From: Cryobacterium sp. M96 | GTDB lineage: Bacteria; Actinomycetota; Actinomycetes; Actinomycetales; Microbacteriaceae | Reading direction: 5' to 3' | DNA: 64,000 nt | Assembly (NCBI RefSeq): GCF_002929845.1 | Contig: NZ_PJJS01000053.1 | Coordinates: forward strand, 115,703-179,702 | In this document: one piece after another, positions 1-9,086 of the stretch | Layout of the letters: each line of letters starts with the position of its first letter | How positions within the stretch are numbered: the stretch's first letter is position 1 | Translations under genes and position numbers: made by a program | The notes under the pieces: model-generated | What the model saw: the letters and a program-made list of their open reading frames with translations, nothing else | The model's database searches: none | Told to the model about the DNA's origin: nothing

Positions 1-138
1 GTACATTCCGTGCTGTGACTCGCTGAGAAAACGTCAGATTGTTCGCAGATGTCGTGCGAGGATTCCCGGCAGCGGCGCACGCGGCAGCCACCGCGGCAGC
101 ACTTCTCCGACCTGTAACCCGAACTGCAGGGAATCACC

Positions 139-219
139 GTGAATACGCTTCTTTGTCGTCGATTCCTCCGCCCCCCCGCGGAGCACCCGACCCTTTTCCT
201 GCCACCCGAGGGGACGTGA
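139..219 (+). CDS. short leader ORF (26 aa) overlapping the acetyltransferase start
   Basis: A GTG codon preceded at 6 nt by AGGGA opens a 26-codon Arg/Pro-rich frame (MNTLLCRRFLRPP at its start). Its TGA shares one base with the ATG of the next gene, so translation could be coupled. The same frame is closed upstream by a TAA at 115. The 36 nt around its start (112-147) closely resemble 1961-1997, where another short ORF sits before the priming transferase. That repetition is the main reason to list it. It may be a regulatory leader peptide or no gene at all. Confidence 0.35.
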   Translation: MNTLLCRRFLRPPAEHPTLFLPPEGT

Positions 220-803
220 TGGGAGTCGCGGCGTCGGCCGAGATCGATCCAAGCGCCGTGATCGGCCCCGGTTGCACGATCCGCCCGCTCGTGCAGGTGC
301 GCGAATACGCGCGGCTCGGCCCCGAGTGCGTTCTCGCCCGCGGCGCCTATATCGGACCCGGCGTCGTGGTTGGGCGGCACTGTACGATCCAGGACTACGC
401 GGTCATCTACGAGCCTTCCCTATTGGAGGACGGGGTTTTCGTGGGCGCCGCGGCGGTCTTCACCAATGACACGCATCCTCGGGCCGTGAATCCCGACGGA
501 ACGCTCAGGGCCACCGACGACCGCGACCTCGTGGGGGTGACCGTGCGTACCGGCGCGTCGATCGGCGCCCACGCGGTCTGCATCGCCCCGCTCACGATCG
601 GACGGTGGGCCATGGTGGCAGCCGGTGCGGTCGTCACCGAGAATGTCCCCGACTACGCCCTGGTGGTCGGCGTGCCGGCTCGGCGCACCGGCTGGGTCGG
701 ACGCAGCGGCCTGCCCCTGCGGGCCGAGGGAGACAACCGCTTTGTGTGTCCGGTCACCGGCGAAGATTACACCGAACACGACGGCATACTCACGCGCAAC
801 TGA
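219..803 (+). CDS. left-handed beta-helix N-acetyltransferase (WbpD/WlbB-like)
   Basis: This 194-residue protein is built of hexapeptide repeats (for example IGPGCTI, IGAHAVCIAPLTIG) and contains the NDTHPR segment and a C-terminal VVGVPARRTGWVG motif. Both are typical of acetyltransferases that act on amino-sugar nucleotides in surface polysaccharide synthesis. It probably transfers an acetyl group from acetyl-CoA to a sugar in the cytoplasm. Family members often end in a Cys-rich ribbon; here only one Cys remains in that tail. ATG 219 was chosen because GAGGGG lies 6 nt upstream; the adjacent in-frame GTG at 216 is possible. The exact sugar substrate cannot be read from sequence. Confidence 0.85.
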   Translation: MGVAASAEIDPSAVIGPGCTIRPLVQVREYARLGPECVLARGAYIGPGVVVGRHCTIQDYAVIYEPSLLEDGVFVGAAAVFTNDTHPRAVNPDGTLRATDDRDLVGVTVRTGASIGAHAVCIAPLTIGRWAMVAAGAVVTENVPDYALVVGVPARRTGWVGRSGLPLRAEGDNRFVCPVTGEDYTEHDGILTRN

Positions 804-813
804 CCCGCCCGCT

Positions 814-1692
814 CTACAGCACCGCGTCGGCCGGCGCGAACGTGTCGCAGCTACCGGCGCCGTCGTCGAAGCCGGTCTGGAACCACCGCTGGCGCTGTTC
901 GCTGGAGCCGTGGGTCCAGGCCTCCGGGTTGACCTGGCCCTGCATGGACTCCTGGATGCGGTCGTCGCCGATTGCGGATGCCGCACTGAGCGCATCTTGA
1001 ATCTGTGCCGGGGTGATGGGCTTCAGGAAGGGCACTCCGCCAGTGTCGCGGGTGTCGGAGGCGGCCCCGGCCCAGGCGCCGGCGAAACAATCGGCCTGAA
1101 GTTCGACGCGCACCGCGTTGGAGCCGGCCCCGGTCTGTCCATCCTGGGAGGCCGCGAGTGTTCCATCGAGATTCTGGATGTGGTGGCCCCATTCGTGCGC
1201 CACGACGTACATTTCGGCGAGCGGGCCGCCCGACGAGCCAAAGCGGGTGCGCAGGTCGCCGAAGAACGCGGTGTCGATGTAGATGGTCGCATCCGGCGGG
1301 CAGTAGAACGGCCCGGTGGCGCTGGTGGCCCCGCCGCACCCGGTTCCGACGCTGTCGGTGAACAGCGCAACCGGCGGCCGCTGGTATTCGGCTCCGCGGG
1401 CGGGCAGTTCCTCAGCCCAGAATACGTCGAGGGACGCCGCCGCGCCCTTGATCCGGCACTCGACGTCTTCGTTCGCCTGGGCGCCGGTCGTGCACTCGGG
1501 CAGATTCGACACGCTGCCGCTGTCGACGGGCTGCGTGCCGCCGCCGGCCAGGCCACTCAGGTCGACACCCAGGAGCTGTGAGAGCAGAAAGAGGGCGATC
1601 GCACCCACGCCGCCGCCCACTGCGATTCCCGCGGTGCGGCCCCTTTTGCTGACCCGGCCGCCGCCGATGTTCGCGTTGTCGTTGAATGTCAT
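814..1692 (-). CDS. neutral zinc metallopeptidase (YpfJ/KPN_02809 family)
   Basis: The 292-residue protein has a cytoplasmic basic N-terminus, one membrane segment at about residues 24-45, then an extracytoplasmic domain. A clear zinc motif HEWGHH (HExxH) lies near residue 166, preceded by MYVVA. The conserved CPPDATIYID block upstream of it is also typical of Pfam Zn_peptidase (PF04228). Physiological substrates of this family are not established. It lies alone, convergent with the acetyltransferase 10 bp away, and is probably not part of the polysaccharide pathway. Confidence 0.9.
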   Translation of the reverse strand: MTFNDNANIGGGRVSKRGRTAGIAVGGGVGAIALFLLSQLLGVDLSGLAGGGTQPVDSGSVSNLPECTTGAQANEDVECRIKGAAASLDVFWAEELPARGAEYQRPPVALFTDSVGTGCGGATSATGPFYCPPDATIYIDTAFFGDLRTRFGSSGGPLAEMYVVAHEWGHHIQNLDGTLAASQDGQTGAGSNAVRVELQADCFAGAWAGAASDTRDTGGVPFLKPITPAQIQDALSAASAIGDDRIQESMQGQVNPEAWTHGSSEQRQRWFQTGFDDGAGSCDTFAPADAVL

Positions 1693-2097
1693 GAGAAAAA
1701 GCTACCCGTCGAAGTGGTCCGCTGCCGCGATGATGGCGTCCGGGTTGTCGAGCTCGCTAATGGAACATTAGGTGCCCTGCGCACGATGTGCCCACCCACC
1801 GAGATGAGTGAGCTCCGCCCGTCCCCCATTCGGGGTCCGAGCCGACTTGGGCGTTCGGGGGTATGGTCAGCTCGCAAGCAGTTGAAGATTTATCACTTGT
1901 TTGTTTGGTCGGGTTGTCTCGTTCCCTAGACAGGCTTTCCCGGGCGAATCCCATCCCGCTCTGTACACCCGAAATGCAGAGGATTCACGTGAAGACGTCC
2001 GCGACGTGTCGACCTATTCGTCGACCAATATTCACCGGCCCCACCCAGGCCGAGCGCCGAGCGCTCCACCGCCCCTTGCTGGCGGGGTGAGCAGACG
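1693..2097. other. intergenic region upstream of the polysaccharide operon
   Basis: No convincing long gene is present. The stretch around 1880-1915 is the most AT-rich and is the likeliest place for promoters. From 1961 to 1997 it carries the leader sequence also found at 112-147, followed by a 33-codon ORF (1989-2090) that ends 7 nt before the GTG of the priming transferase. No terminator with a T-run is visible. Confidence 0.5.
1989..2090 (+). CDS. short leader ORF (33 aa) before the priming transferase
   Basis: A GTG with AGAGGA 5 nt upstream starts a 33-residue Arg-rich frame beginning MKTSATCRPIRRP. It ends TGA 7 nt before the next GTG start. Its start region matches the one at 139 (shared TGCAG, CGTGAA and ACG), and both peptides have a Cys-Arg pair near residue 6-8 followed by Arg/Pro. 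It could be a leader peptide controlling the operon. There is no homology evidence. Confidence 0.35.
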   Translation: MKTSATCRPIRRPIFTGPTQAERRALHRPLLAG

Positions 2098-3636
2098 GTG
2101 ACGGACCCTCAACCGCGCCTGCCCTTCGCGGGGCGCCTTCCCACCGCCCAGCCGAAGCTCGCCCTGGTGCCGGCACCGGCGCTGAAGAACCCAGTCAGCG
2201 TCGACGCGAAGTCGTCCGGCCTGGTCTGGGCCAAACAGTTTCGGATGAAACTCTTGATGAGCGACGTGGGCATCGTCACGACCGCGGTCGCGACGGCCCT
2301 GATCGTCAGGTTCGGCGGTGAGGGTGCCCAAGCATCCGTCGGCGGATATCGGGCCGACTACTGGTTGGTCGCCCTGCTCATCATGCTCAGCTGGATCGCG
2401 ACCCTGGGGGTCTTCCACACTCGGGACTCCCGCGTCATCGGGATCGGGGCCACCGAGTACAAACAGGTGATCAACGCGAGCGCGATCACGTTTGGCCTCC
2501 TCGCAATCGGTTTCCTGGCATTCCAGGTCGACGTCGCACGCGGCTTCTTCGTGCTCGCACTCCCCCTCGGCATGTGCGGCCTTGTGCTGGAACGCTGGCT
2601 CTGGCGCCGGTGGTTGCTGCGCCAGAGGCTTTTCGGCCACTACCTCGCGCGAGTCATCGTGGTCGGAAATCGAGCCGACGTCGAATACGTGGTCGGCCAG
2701 ATTGAGAATGCCGGCGCCACCTACTACGTGGTGGGGGTGGCACTCGCGAGCGACTCGAAGTCCCCGGTGAAAACCGAAAGCCGAACGATTCCGGTGGTTT
2801 CCGACCCGGCACACGTCGCCATCGCGGCCGCCGATCTTGCCGTCGATACCGTGATCGTCGCCGGCCAGCCCAGCTGGGGGAGCGAGTACATCCGCACCCT
2901 CGGCTGGCAGTTGGAGGGGACATCCGCAGACCTGGTGCTGTCCAACCAACTCACGGATGTCGCCGGTCCGCGCATCCATTTCCGGCCGGTCGAAGGCTTG
3001 CCCCTGATCCACGTTGAGATCCCACAATTCGAGGGGACAAAGCACGTCCTCAAACGCTTCCTGGACATCGGCGTGTCCGGGATCGCACTCCTTGTCTTCT
3101 GGCCGCTCCTGGTGGCCATCGCGATTGCGGTGAAGCTCGACTCCCCGGGTCCCGTCCTCTTCCACCAGGAGCGGTGCGGGCGCAATGAGCGCACCTTTCA
3201 AATGGTCAAATTCCGCTCCATGGTGCAGACGGCCGAGGACGACCTGGCAGGCCTGCTCGATCAGAACGAGGCATCCGGAGCGCTCTTCAAGATTCGCAAT
3301 GATCCGCGCATCACCCGGGTGGGACGTGTGCTCCGCAAGTACTCGCTCGACGAGCTTCCCCAGCTCTGGAACATCCTGGTCGGGAACATGAGCCTCGTGG
3401 GCCCGCGACCGCCGCTTCCGGTGGAGGTCGAAGCCTACGAGATCCACGTGCACCGGCGTCTATATATCAAGCCGGGTCTGACGGGGATGTGGCAGATCAA
3501 CGGCCGGTCGAATCTGAGCTGGGAGGACAGCGTGCGGCTCGACCTCTACTACGTCGAGAACTGGTCGCTGGCCGGTGACCTGATCATCATCTGGCGCACC
3601 TTCAAAACCGTCATGCGCCCGGTGGGTGCGTACTGA
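2098..3636 (+). CDS. polyprenyl-phosphate sugar-1-phosphate transferase (exopolysaccharide priming enzyme)
   Basis: This 512-residue enzyme has four or five membrane segments in roughly residues 55-170, a Rossmann-like central domain, and a final membrane helix near 325-345. The C-terminal catalytic bacterial sugar transferase domain follows, with [25 protein letters not shown] and KPGLTGMWQ. It moves a sugar-1-phosphate from a nucleotide sugar to undecaprenyl phosphate and so starts repeat-unit assembly. GTG 2098 is the start. It heads a tight cluster with the cytidylyltransferase, gmd, fcl and a glycosyltransferase. Which sugar is used is unknown; WcaJ, CpsE and similar proteins share this architecture. 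Confidence 0.92.
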   Translation: MTDPQPRLPFAGRLPTAQPKLALVPAPALKNPVSVDAKSSGLVWAKQFRMKLLMSDVGIVTTAVATALIVRFGGEGAQASVGGYRADYWLVALLIMLSWIATLGVFHTRDSRVIGIGATEYKQVINASAITFGLLAIGFLAFQVDVARGFFVLALPLGMCGLVLERWLWRRWLLRQRLFGHYLARVIVVGNRADVEYVVGQIENAGATYYVVGVALASDSKSPVKTESRTIPVVSDPAHVAIAAADLAVDTVIVAGQPSWGSEYIRTLGWQLEGTSADLVLSNQLTDVAGPRIHFRPVEGLPLIHVEIPQFEGTKHVLKRFLDIGVSGIALLVFWPLLVAIAIAVKLDSPGPVLFHQERCGRNERTFQMVKFRSMVQTAEDDLAGLLDQNEASGALFKIRNDPRITRVGRVLRKYSLDELPQLWNILVGNMSLVGPRPPLPVEVEAYEIHVHRRLYIKPGLTGMWQINGRSNLSWEDSVRLDLYYVENWSLAGDLIIIWRTFKTVMRPVGAY

Positions 3637-3673
3637 TGAAGAATGCGAAAAACCGATCAACGGAGGAATCACC

Positions 3674-4144
3674 GTGACAAGGACAGTCGGCTACGCTGGC
3701 GGGGCTTTCGACCTCTTCCACATCGGTCACCTCAACATCCTTAGAAACGCGAAGAGCCAATGCGACTATTTGATCGCCGGCGTGATGTCTGACGAGATGC
3801 TCCTGGTGACCAAGGGTTCACTACCCGTCGTGCCGTTGGCCGAGAGGCTTGAGATCGTTCGCCACATCGCCTTTGTCAATGAAGCGGTAGCTGAAATCGC
3901 CGACAACAAGATGGATACCTGGCGCTCTCTTCGCTTTGACGTCTATTTCAAAGGCGACGACTGGAAGGGCACCGAGAAAGGTCGCCGTCTTGAGCGCCAA
4001 TTCGCCGAGGTGGGCGTAGAAGTCATCTTTTTCCCGTACACCATCTCGACCTCGAGCACGGCCCTTCGCCTTGCGCTGACGGCCATGTCCACCAACGCGC
4101 CCGACAACCAACCGGTTCATGACTTCAGCAACAGCGAGCGATAG
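3674..4144 (+). CDS. glycerol-3-phosphate cytidylyltransferase-like protein (TagD family)
   Basis: The 156-residue nucleotidyltransferase has the [14 protein letters not shown] motif (HxGH) and a C-terminal ISTSSTALR segment corresponding to the RTxGIST motif of TagD/GCT enzymes. It likely joins CTP with a polyol phosphate (glycerol-3-phosphate or similar) to make a CDP-alcohol. GTG 3674 was chosen because GGAGG lies 7 nt upstream; the frame is open further upstream but overlaps the previous gene. The neighbours are polysaccharide genes, and a CDP-alcohol phosphotransferase lies about 9 kb away. Together they suggest the CDP-alcohol is used to decorate the polymer. Confidence 0.8.
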   Translation: MTRTVGYAGGAFDLFHIGHLNILRNAKSQCDYLIAGVMSDEMLLVTKGSLPVVPLAERLEIVRHIAFVNEAVAEIADNKMDTWRSLRFDVYFKGDDWKGTEKGRRLERQFAEVGVEVIFFPYTISTSSTALRLALTAMSTNAPDNQPVHDFSNSER

Positions 4145-4151
4145 GACAACC

Positions 4152-5279
4152 ATGATTCCGAAACGGGCACTCATCACCGGTGTAACCGGCCAGGACGGCT
4201 CCTACCTGGCCGAGTTCCTCCTGTCGATGGGCTACGAGGTGCACGGACTCAAACGCCGCTCATCGCAGCTCAACACACAGCGAATCGATCACATTTATCA
4301 GGATCCGCACGAGCGCAACGCGCGCTTCTTCCTCCATTTCGGGGATCTCTCCGACTCATCGAACCTCACCCGCATCATTCAGGAGGTGCAGCCGGACGAG
4401 ATCTACAACCTGGGTGCACAATCCCATGTGGCCGTGAGCTTCGAAATGCCCGAATACACCGCTGACATCGATGCCCTAGGCACCCTGCGCCTGCTTGAGG
4501 CGGTGCGATTGCTGGGAATGACGGACCGGGTGAGGTTCTACCAGGCCTCGACATCTGAACTGTACGGACTGGTCAGGGAGACACCCCAGAGTGAGATCAC
4601 GCCCTTCCATCCCCGTTCTCCGTATGCGGTCGCCAAGCTGTACGCCTACTGGATGACCGTGAATTACCGAGAGTCTTACGGGATGTACGCCTGCAACGGG
4701 ATTCTTTTCAATCACGAATCCCCGCGTCGCGGTGAGACGTTCGTGACTAGGAAAATCACTCGGGCCCTCGCTAACATCGCCCAGGGTCTCGAGTCCGGCC
4801 TGTTCCTCGGAAACCTAAACTCTCTCCGCGACTGGGGCCATGCACGCGACTACGTTCGGCTCCAATGGATGATGCTCCAGCAGGACGCACCGGAAGACTT
4901 CGTGATCGCCACGGGAGTCCAATATTCTGTGCGCGAATTCGTCGAATGGTCGGCGAGCGAGCTCGGCATCACCTTGAGATTCGAGGGTGAGGGCCTGAAT
5001 GAGATCGGCATCGTCGACAGCGTCGTCGGAGAACTCTCCCCTGCCGTTCGCCCGGGAGACGTCATCGTGCGAGTCGATCCCCGGTACTTCAGGCCAGCCG
5101 AAGTCGACACTCTGCTCGGCGACTCGACACGCGCGCGCCTGAAGCTGGGCTGGCTGCCGGAGATCAGCGTGCGGGAGATGTGCGCGGAGATGGTCGCCTC
5201 CGACCTGATGATCGCGCAGAAAACCGCCCTCCTGAAAAGTCACGGTTTTCCCTCCCTCGTGTCCCTGGAAAGCTGGTGA
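4152..5279 (+). CDS. gmd: GDP-mannose 4,6-dehydratase
   Basis: The 375-residue short-chain dehydrogenase converts GDP-mannose to GDP-4-keto-6-deoxymannose using NADP. The N-terminal dinucleotide motif is [10 protein letters not shown]. The RRSS segment follows near residue 35, and the catalytic YAVAK (YxxxK) is near residue 162 after the STSELYG segment. [16 protein letters not shown] is a hallmark of Gmd. ATG 4152, just after the previous stop, fits the family start. It overlaps the next gene by 4 bp (GTGA). No GDP-mannose supply genes (manB/manC) are in the window. Confidence 0.95.
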   Translation: MIPKRALITGVTGQDGSYLAEFLLSMGYEVHGLKRRSSQLNTQRIDHIYQDPHERNARFFLHFGDLSDSSNLTRIIQEVQPDEIYNLGAQSHVAVSFEMPEYTADIDALGTLRLLEAVRLLGMTDRVRFYQASTSELYGLVRETPQSEITPFHPRSPYAVAKLYAYWMTVNYRESYGMYACNGILFNHESPRRGETFVTRKITRALANIAQGLESGLFLGNLNSLRDWGHARDYVRLQWMMLQQDAPEDFVIATGVQYSVREFVEWSASELGITLRFEGEGLNEIGIVDSVVGELSPAVRPGDVIVRVDPRYFRPAEVDTLLGDSTRARLKLGWLPEISVREMCAEMVASDLMIAQKTALLKSHGFPSLVSLESW

Positions 5280-6253
5280 ACCGCAACACCGGCGCTGCTG
5301 TCTACGTCGCGGGACACAACGGGATGGTGGGCTCGGCGATCGTGCGCAGACTCACGTCGTTGGGTTACGTCAACATCGTGACCGCCAGTCATTCGGAACT
5401 CGACCTCGTCGACCAGCGAGCCGTTCGGGCCTTCTTCGAGGGCAATCACATCGATCAGGCCTATCTCGCTGCCGCGAAAGTCGGCGGGATTGAAGCCAAC
5501 GACTCCTCGCCGGCGGATTTCATCTACGACAACCTCCTGATCGAGGCCAACATCATCAAGTCCGCGCACGACTTCGGCGTTCCGAGGCTCCTATTCCTCG
5601 GCTCGTCCTGCATCTATCCCAAGTTTGCCCACCAACCGATGGCCGAAGACGCGCTCCTGACCGGCACGCTCGAAGCCACCAACGAACCGTACGCCATCGC
5701 CAAGATCGCCGGAATCAAACTGTGCGAGAGCTTCAATCGCCAGTACGGGCGGGACTACCGAAGCGTGATGCCCACGAATCTCTATGGTCCCGGAGACAAC
5801 TATCACGCATCCTTCAGCCATGTCATCCCCGGTTTACTCAGGCGTTTCCACGACGCACGAGAAGGCGGGGAGGATAAGGTCGTCATCTGGGGCAGCGGCA
5901 GCCCGCGACGGGAATTCCTTCATGTAGACGATATGGCGGCGGCCAGCGTGCACATCATGGAACTGGACCGGGAGGTGTACCAGGCCAGCACTACGCCGAT
6001 GCTGTCGCACGTCAACGTCGGGACCGGCTCTGACTGCAGCATCAACGACCTGGCATCGGCGGTCGCCAAAGTCACCCGCTTCACCGGCCGTCTGACCTTC
6101 GACAACAGCAAGCCCGATGGTGCTCCTCGCAAGTTGATGGACGTTACCCGCATCCAGGCGCTGGGCTGGAAGCCGACGATCGATCTCGAGGACGGCCTCG
6201 AAGACGCTTACGCCTGGTTTGTTTCCCATCAAGCAGATTTTCGCGGGCGGTGA
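5276..6253 (+). CDS. fcl: GDP-L-fucose synthase
   Basis: The 325-residue epimerase-reductase (WcaG/Fcl) has the N-terminal [12 protein letters not shown] motif, the SSCIYP segment and the catalytic YAIAK. It is followed by [10 protein letters not shown] and by [10 protein letters not shown], all diagnostic for GDP-fucose synthase. It turns the Gmd product into GDP-L-fucose with NADPH. The start is GTG 5276, overlapping the gmd stop, with GGAAAG upstream; no better start lies nearby. Coupled translation with gmd and the next gene (GTGA overlap at 6250) is likely. Confidence 0.95.
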   Translation: MNRNTGAAVYVAGHNGMVGSAIVRRLTSLGYVNIVTASHSELDLVDQRAVRAFFEGNHIDQAYLAAAKVGGIEANDSSPADFIYDNLLIEANIIKSAHDFGVPRLLFLGSSCIYPKFAHQPMAEDALLTGTLEATNEPYAIAKIAGIKLCESFNRQYGRDYRSVMPTNLYGPGDNYHASFSHVIPGLLRRFHDAREGGEDKVVIWGSGSPRREFLHVDDMAAASVHIMELDREVYQASTTPMLSHVNVGTGSDCSINDLASAVAKVTRFTGRLTFDNSKPDGAPRKLMDVTRIQALGWKPTIDLEDGLEDAYAWFVSHQADFRGR

Positions 6254-7563
6254 GCGGGCAGATGAGGGTCACCATCATTGGACTCAACTATTCCCCCGAG
6301 CCGACCGGCATCGCCGTCTACACCGCGGGGCTCTCGGAAGCACTGGCCGCGACCGGTCACCCGGTCACTGTGATCACCGGCAATCCGCATTACCCGCAAT
6401 GGCGGATCTACGACGGCTACGACGGCCACAACCGCGTACACGGGCGCGAGCATGCGCACGAAAGAATCAGAGGTGTCAATGTCACCAGGGCCCCTCACGG
6501 TGTGCCGTCGAAACCGCGTCTGTGGAACCGCCTGGGTATGGAACTCAGCTTCGGGATTCGGGCAGTGTTCAGCAAGTGGGACAAGCCTGACGTCGCCGTG
6601 CTGGTTACACCTGCCTTATTCTCCGTGGGCGCGGCAATGCTGCGCGCGCGCCTGGTCCATACCAACACCTGTATTTGGGTGCAGGACATTTATAGCCTCG
6701 GAGTGTCCGAGAGTGGAACAGGGGGCCGCCTGGCCACCTGGTTGCTCCGCGGGATCGAGCGGTCCATCCTCCGCAGTGCGAACACAGTCGTCGTGATCCA
6801 CGAGCGGTTCAAGCGCTATCTGGTTGAGGAGCTGGCCATCGACGCCGACTCCGTAGAGGTCATTCGCAATTGGTGTCACACCGACTACCCGAACGGCCAC
6901 CGTCGGGAAGATGTGCGCACCACTCGAGGCTGGAAATCGGATGATATCGTCGTTCTCCACGCGGGGAACATGGGTGCCAAACAGGCTCTCGAGAACGTTG
7001 TCCACGCTTCAGAGATCGCAGAGAAGCGGGGATCGAGAGTGAGATTCGTTCTCCTCGGCGACGGAAACAAGCGGCATCAACTCGAAGCCATGGGCGGAAA
7101 CCGCCGTCTCGAATTCATCGATCCCCTACCCGAAGAAGCGTTCCAGGCGACCCTCTCAGCCGCAGACATCCTGCTCGTCAATGAGCGGCCTGGCTTGACG
7201 GAAATGTGCGTACCGAGCAAACTCACGACGTACTTCAACACGGGGTTACCCGTCATCGCGGCAACTGATGAATCCAGTGTCACCGCCGATGAGCTGGCGT
7301 TGGCCGGCGGCGGAATCAGAATCAACGCCGCGGTCCCCGGCGACCTTGTGGACGCGGCCGAGATGCTCGGTGGCGATGCGGAGTCTTCGGCCGCGTACGG
7401 GGCGGCCGGGCGGAAGTTCTCGGCCGACTTCCTGTCCTCAGACGCTGCAATCGGCCGGATTCGGCGAATTCTGGAGAAGGGAGCCGTTGACGGCGGTGTC
7501 GAGAGAAATCGGTTGGCGAGGCCGATTCTGACCGGGGCGACGGATGCAATCGAACCGAAGTGA
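6250..7563 (+). CDS. GT4-family glycosyltransferase, WcaI-like
   Basis: The 437-residue protein starts with [18 protein letters not shown] and contains TGNPHYPQW and [10 protein letters not shown], strongly recalling WcaI of colanic acid synthesis. The C-terminal half has the GT-B nucleotide-sugar site ([15 protein letters not shown] and later [16 protein letters not shown]). It probably adds a sugar, possibly fucose, to the lipid-linked intermediate in the cytoplasm. GTG 6250 overlaps the fcl stop by 4 bp. It ends the first operon and faces the GDPD-like gene 32 bp away. Confidence 0.88.
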   Translation: MSGQMRVTIIGLNYSPEPTGIAVYTAGLSEALAATGHPVTVITGNPHYPQWRIYDGYDGHNRVHGREHAHERIRGVNVTRAPHGVPSKPRLWNRLGMELSFGIRAVFSKWDKPDVAVLVTPALFSVGAAMLRARLVHTNTCIWVQDIYSLGVSESGTGGRLATWLLRGIERSILRSANTVVVIHERFKRYLVEELAIDADSVEVIRNWCHTDYPNGHRREDVRTTRGWKSDDIVVLHAGNMGAKQALENVVHASEIAEKRGSRVRFVLLGDGNKRHQLEAMGGNRRLEFIDPLPEEAFQATLSAADILLVNERPGLTEMCVPSKLTTYFNTGLPVIAATDESSVTADELALAGGGIRINAAVPGDLVDAAEMLGGDAESSAAYGAAGRKFSADFLSSDAAIGRIRRILEKGAVDGGVERNRLARPILTGATDAIEPK

Positions 7564-7595
7564 AGCGGAAATGGACAGCCCGGAACGAATGGACA

Positions 7596-9086
7596 TCAAC
7601 TGACGAGGATTGACCTGAATTCGACCGGCGGTCCATCCTGGTAGTTCTTGCATAGCCAGAAATAGCCTCCCCGGTAGCTCGCATCATCGATGTCCATCGA
7701 CCAGCCGTCACCGTCAAGTCGCAGGATCCGAATACTGTTTGCGAGGACTTCGATCTGGAGACGCACCCACTCCGAAGCCCGTGGTGGGGCGGTCAGCACC
7801 GCTCTCAATCGCGTGCCCTCGGTCGTCCCCGCGACCCGGCTGAATAATTCAAGGGAGCCGTTCGCCCGGAGAATCATGTGGTACCCGGACACATCGCTGG
7901 CCACCCTGACTCGATAAGGGCGGTCGTCGGCGGCACCGAAGGCGAGCCCGGCGTGCTGCTCCTCCCTTGGAAGCGATTCCGGCCAACGGAGCTCGCACGT
8001 GATCCGGTATGATCCGAGACCCACCGGGCACATTGAGCCCATCAAGTAGCTCTGCACGTCCCGGTGGTCCAGTGCCACGGATGCGGCGCCCGCGTCGATC
8101 AGGGGCTGCACCAGAGTGCCCTCGTCAATGGTCCAGGGCAGGTCGCCGGCGGCCCGCAGCCCGGTTCCGAAGGCGTCACCCTGACTCCCAGCGGTCGTCC
8201 CGGTCACGTAGGGCAGATTAGAGCACATCATCCCGGCCACGCCGAGGTCGCTCATCCGGTCACGCATCGAGCGATAGTGCACCTCCCACGCGATAACCGG
8301 TTTGCCGAAGCCCACCAACACGGCCACCTGCGCATCCGTCGCCCTGTGTGACACCCCGAGCAAATCGAAACGAGGCGCAAGTTCATTTGCACGCTCGAAA
8401 AGTTCCGGAGTGAAGTATCCCCAGGTTATGTAACCGTGCCCGTCGACCAGTGTGTATTGCGTTGCACCTGCCCATTGTTTCCAGACGAAATGCTCCGTGG
8501 AGTGCGAGTAGCTGTCCATGACCTTGAGCAGGGCTTCCGTATTCGTGCCTTGCTTGTCTTCGAGAAAGATCACGTGCGTTGTGGCGAAGGCATCCAGTAC
8601 GTCGGCGAGCAACGGCAGCGGCTCCCGTTCTGCCGCAGGGCCGAGCCAGGCTCTCGCGTCGCTGCGAAGTTGCGACAGTTCCTCCCAGGTGACTTCCGCG
8701 ATCGGGAGGTCGACACCCGTCATCCGCTTGGTCGTCAGATCGTGATGGCACACCAACACGCCGTCTGAGGTGGCGCTGACCGAGACTTCGATCGCTTTGG
8801 CCCCGCTGTCGATCACGCGGCTGTACGAATCGAAGCTGTGCTCGACCCAGTTGTCTCCGGAGCCACGGTGAGCTATGTAGAACGGTGTCGTTCCGAGGAG
8901 ATCTCCGATTGCATATCGTGCCGCAGCAGTCGGGAGTACGGAGACCGGGGGAGCGGGCGTGGCTTGGCAAGCCGACAGCAGCAGTGTTGAGGCGCCGGCC
9001 AGGAGGAACTGTCTTCGGTTTATTGGCGGCAGGAACGGAGCGCGGCTGATGTCAGCCGTGCTCTGCACGTCGGTACCGCTGGACAT
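7596..9086 (-). CDS. secreted glycerophosphodiester phosphodiesterase-type lipoprotein
   Basis: The 496-residue protein has an NRRQFLLAGASTLLLSAC leader: a twin-arginine-like motif directly before a lipobox Cys near residue 40. This suggests an exported lipoprotein. The GDPD domain (about 68-310) shows IAHRGSGDNWVEHS, SVSATSDGVLVCHHD and FLEDKQG, the usual metal and catalytic segments. The C-terminal 150 residues look like a beta-sandwich (LamG/GH16-like) domain. It may cleave glycerophosphoryl groups, perhaps those placed on the local polysaccharide. The ATG follows the TGA of the upstream giant gene directly (TGAATG), so the two are co-transcribed. Confidence 0.82.
   Translation of the reverse strand: MSSGTDVQSTADISRAPFLPPINRRQFLLAGASTLLLSACQATPAPPVSVLPTAAARYAIGDLLGTTPFYIAHRGSGDNWVEHSFDSYSRVIDSGAKAIEVSVSATSDGVLVCHHDLTTKRMTGVDLPIAEVTWEELSQLRSDARAWLGPAAEREPLPLLADVLDAFATTHVIFLEDKQGTNTEALLKVMDSYSHSTEHFVWKQWAGATQYTLVDGHGYITWGYFTPELFERANELAPRFDLLGVSHRATDAQVAVLVGFGKPVIAWEVHYRSMRDRMSDLGVAGMMCSNLPYVTGTTAGSQGDAFGTGLRAAGDLPWTIDEGTLVQPLIDAGAASVALDHRDVQSYLMGSMCPVGLGSYRITCELRWPESLPREEQHAGLAFGAADDRPYRVRVASDVSGYHMILRANGSLELFSRVAGTTEGTRLRAVLTAPPRASEWVRLQIEVLANSIRILRLDGDGWSMDIDDASYRGGYFWLCKNYQDGPPVEFRSILVS

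Noticed and set aside
2032-3453. 473-codon minus-strand frame
   Set aside because: Antisense of the priming sugar transferase, His/Asp-rich as expected for a shadow.
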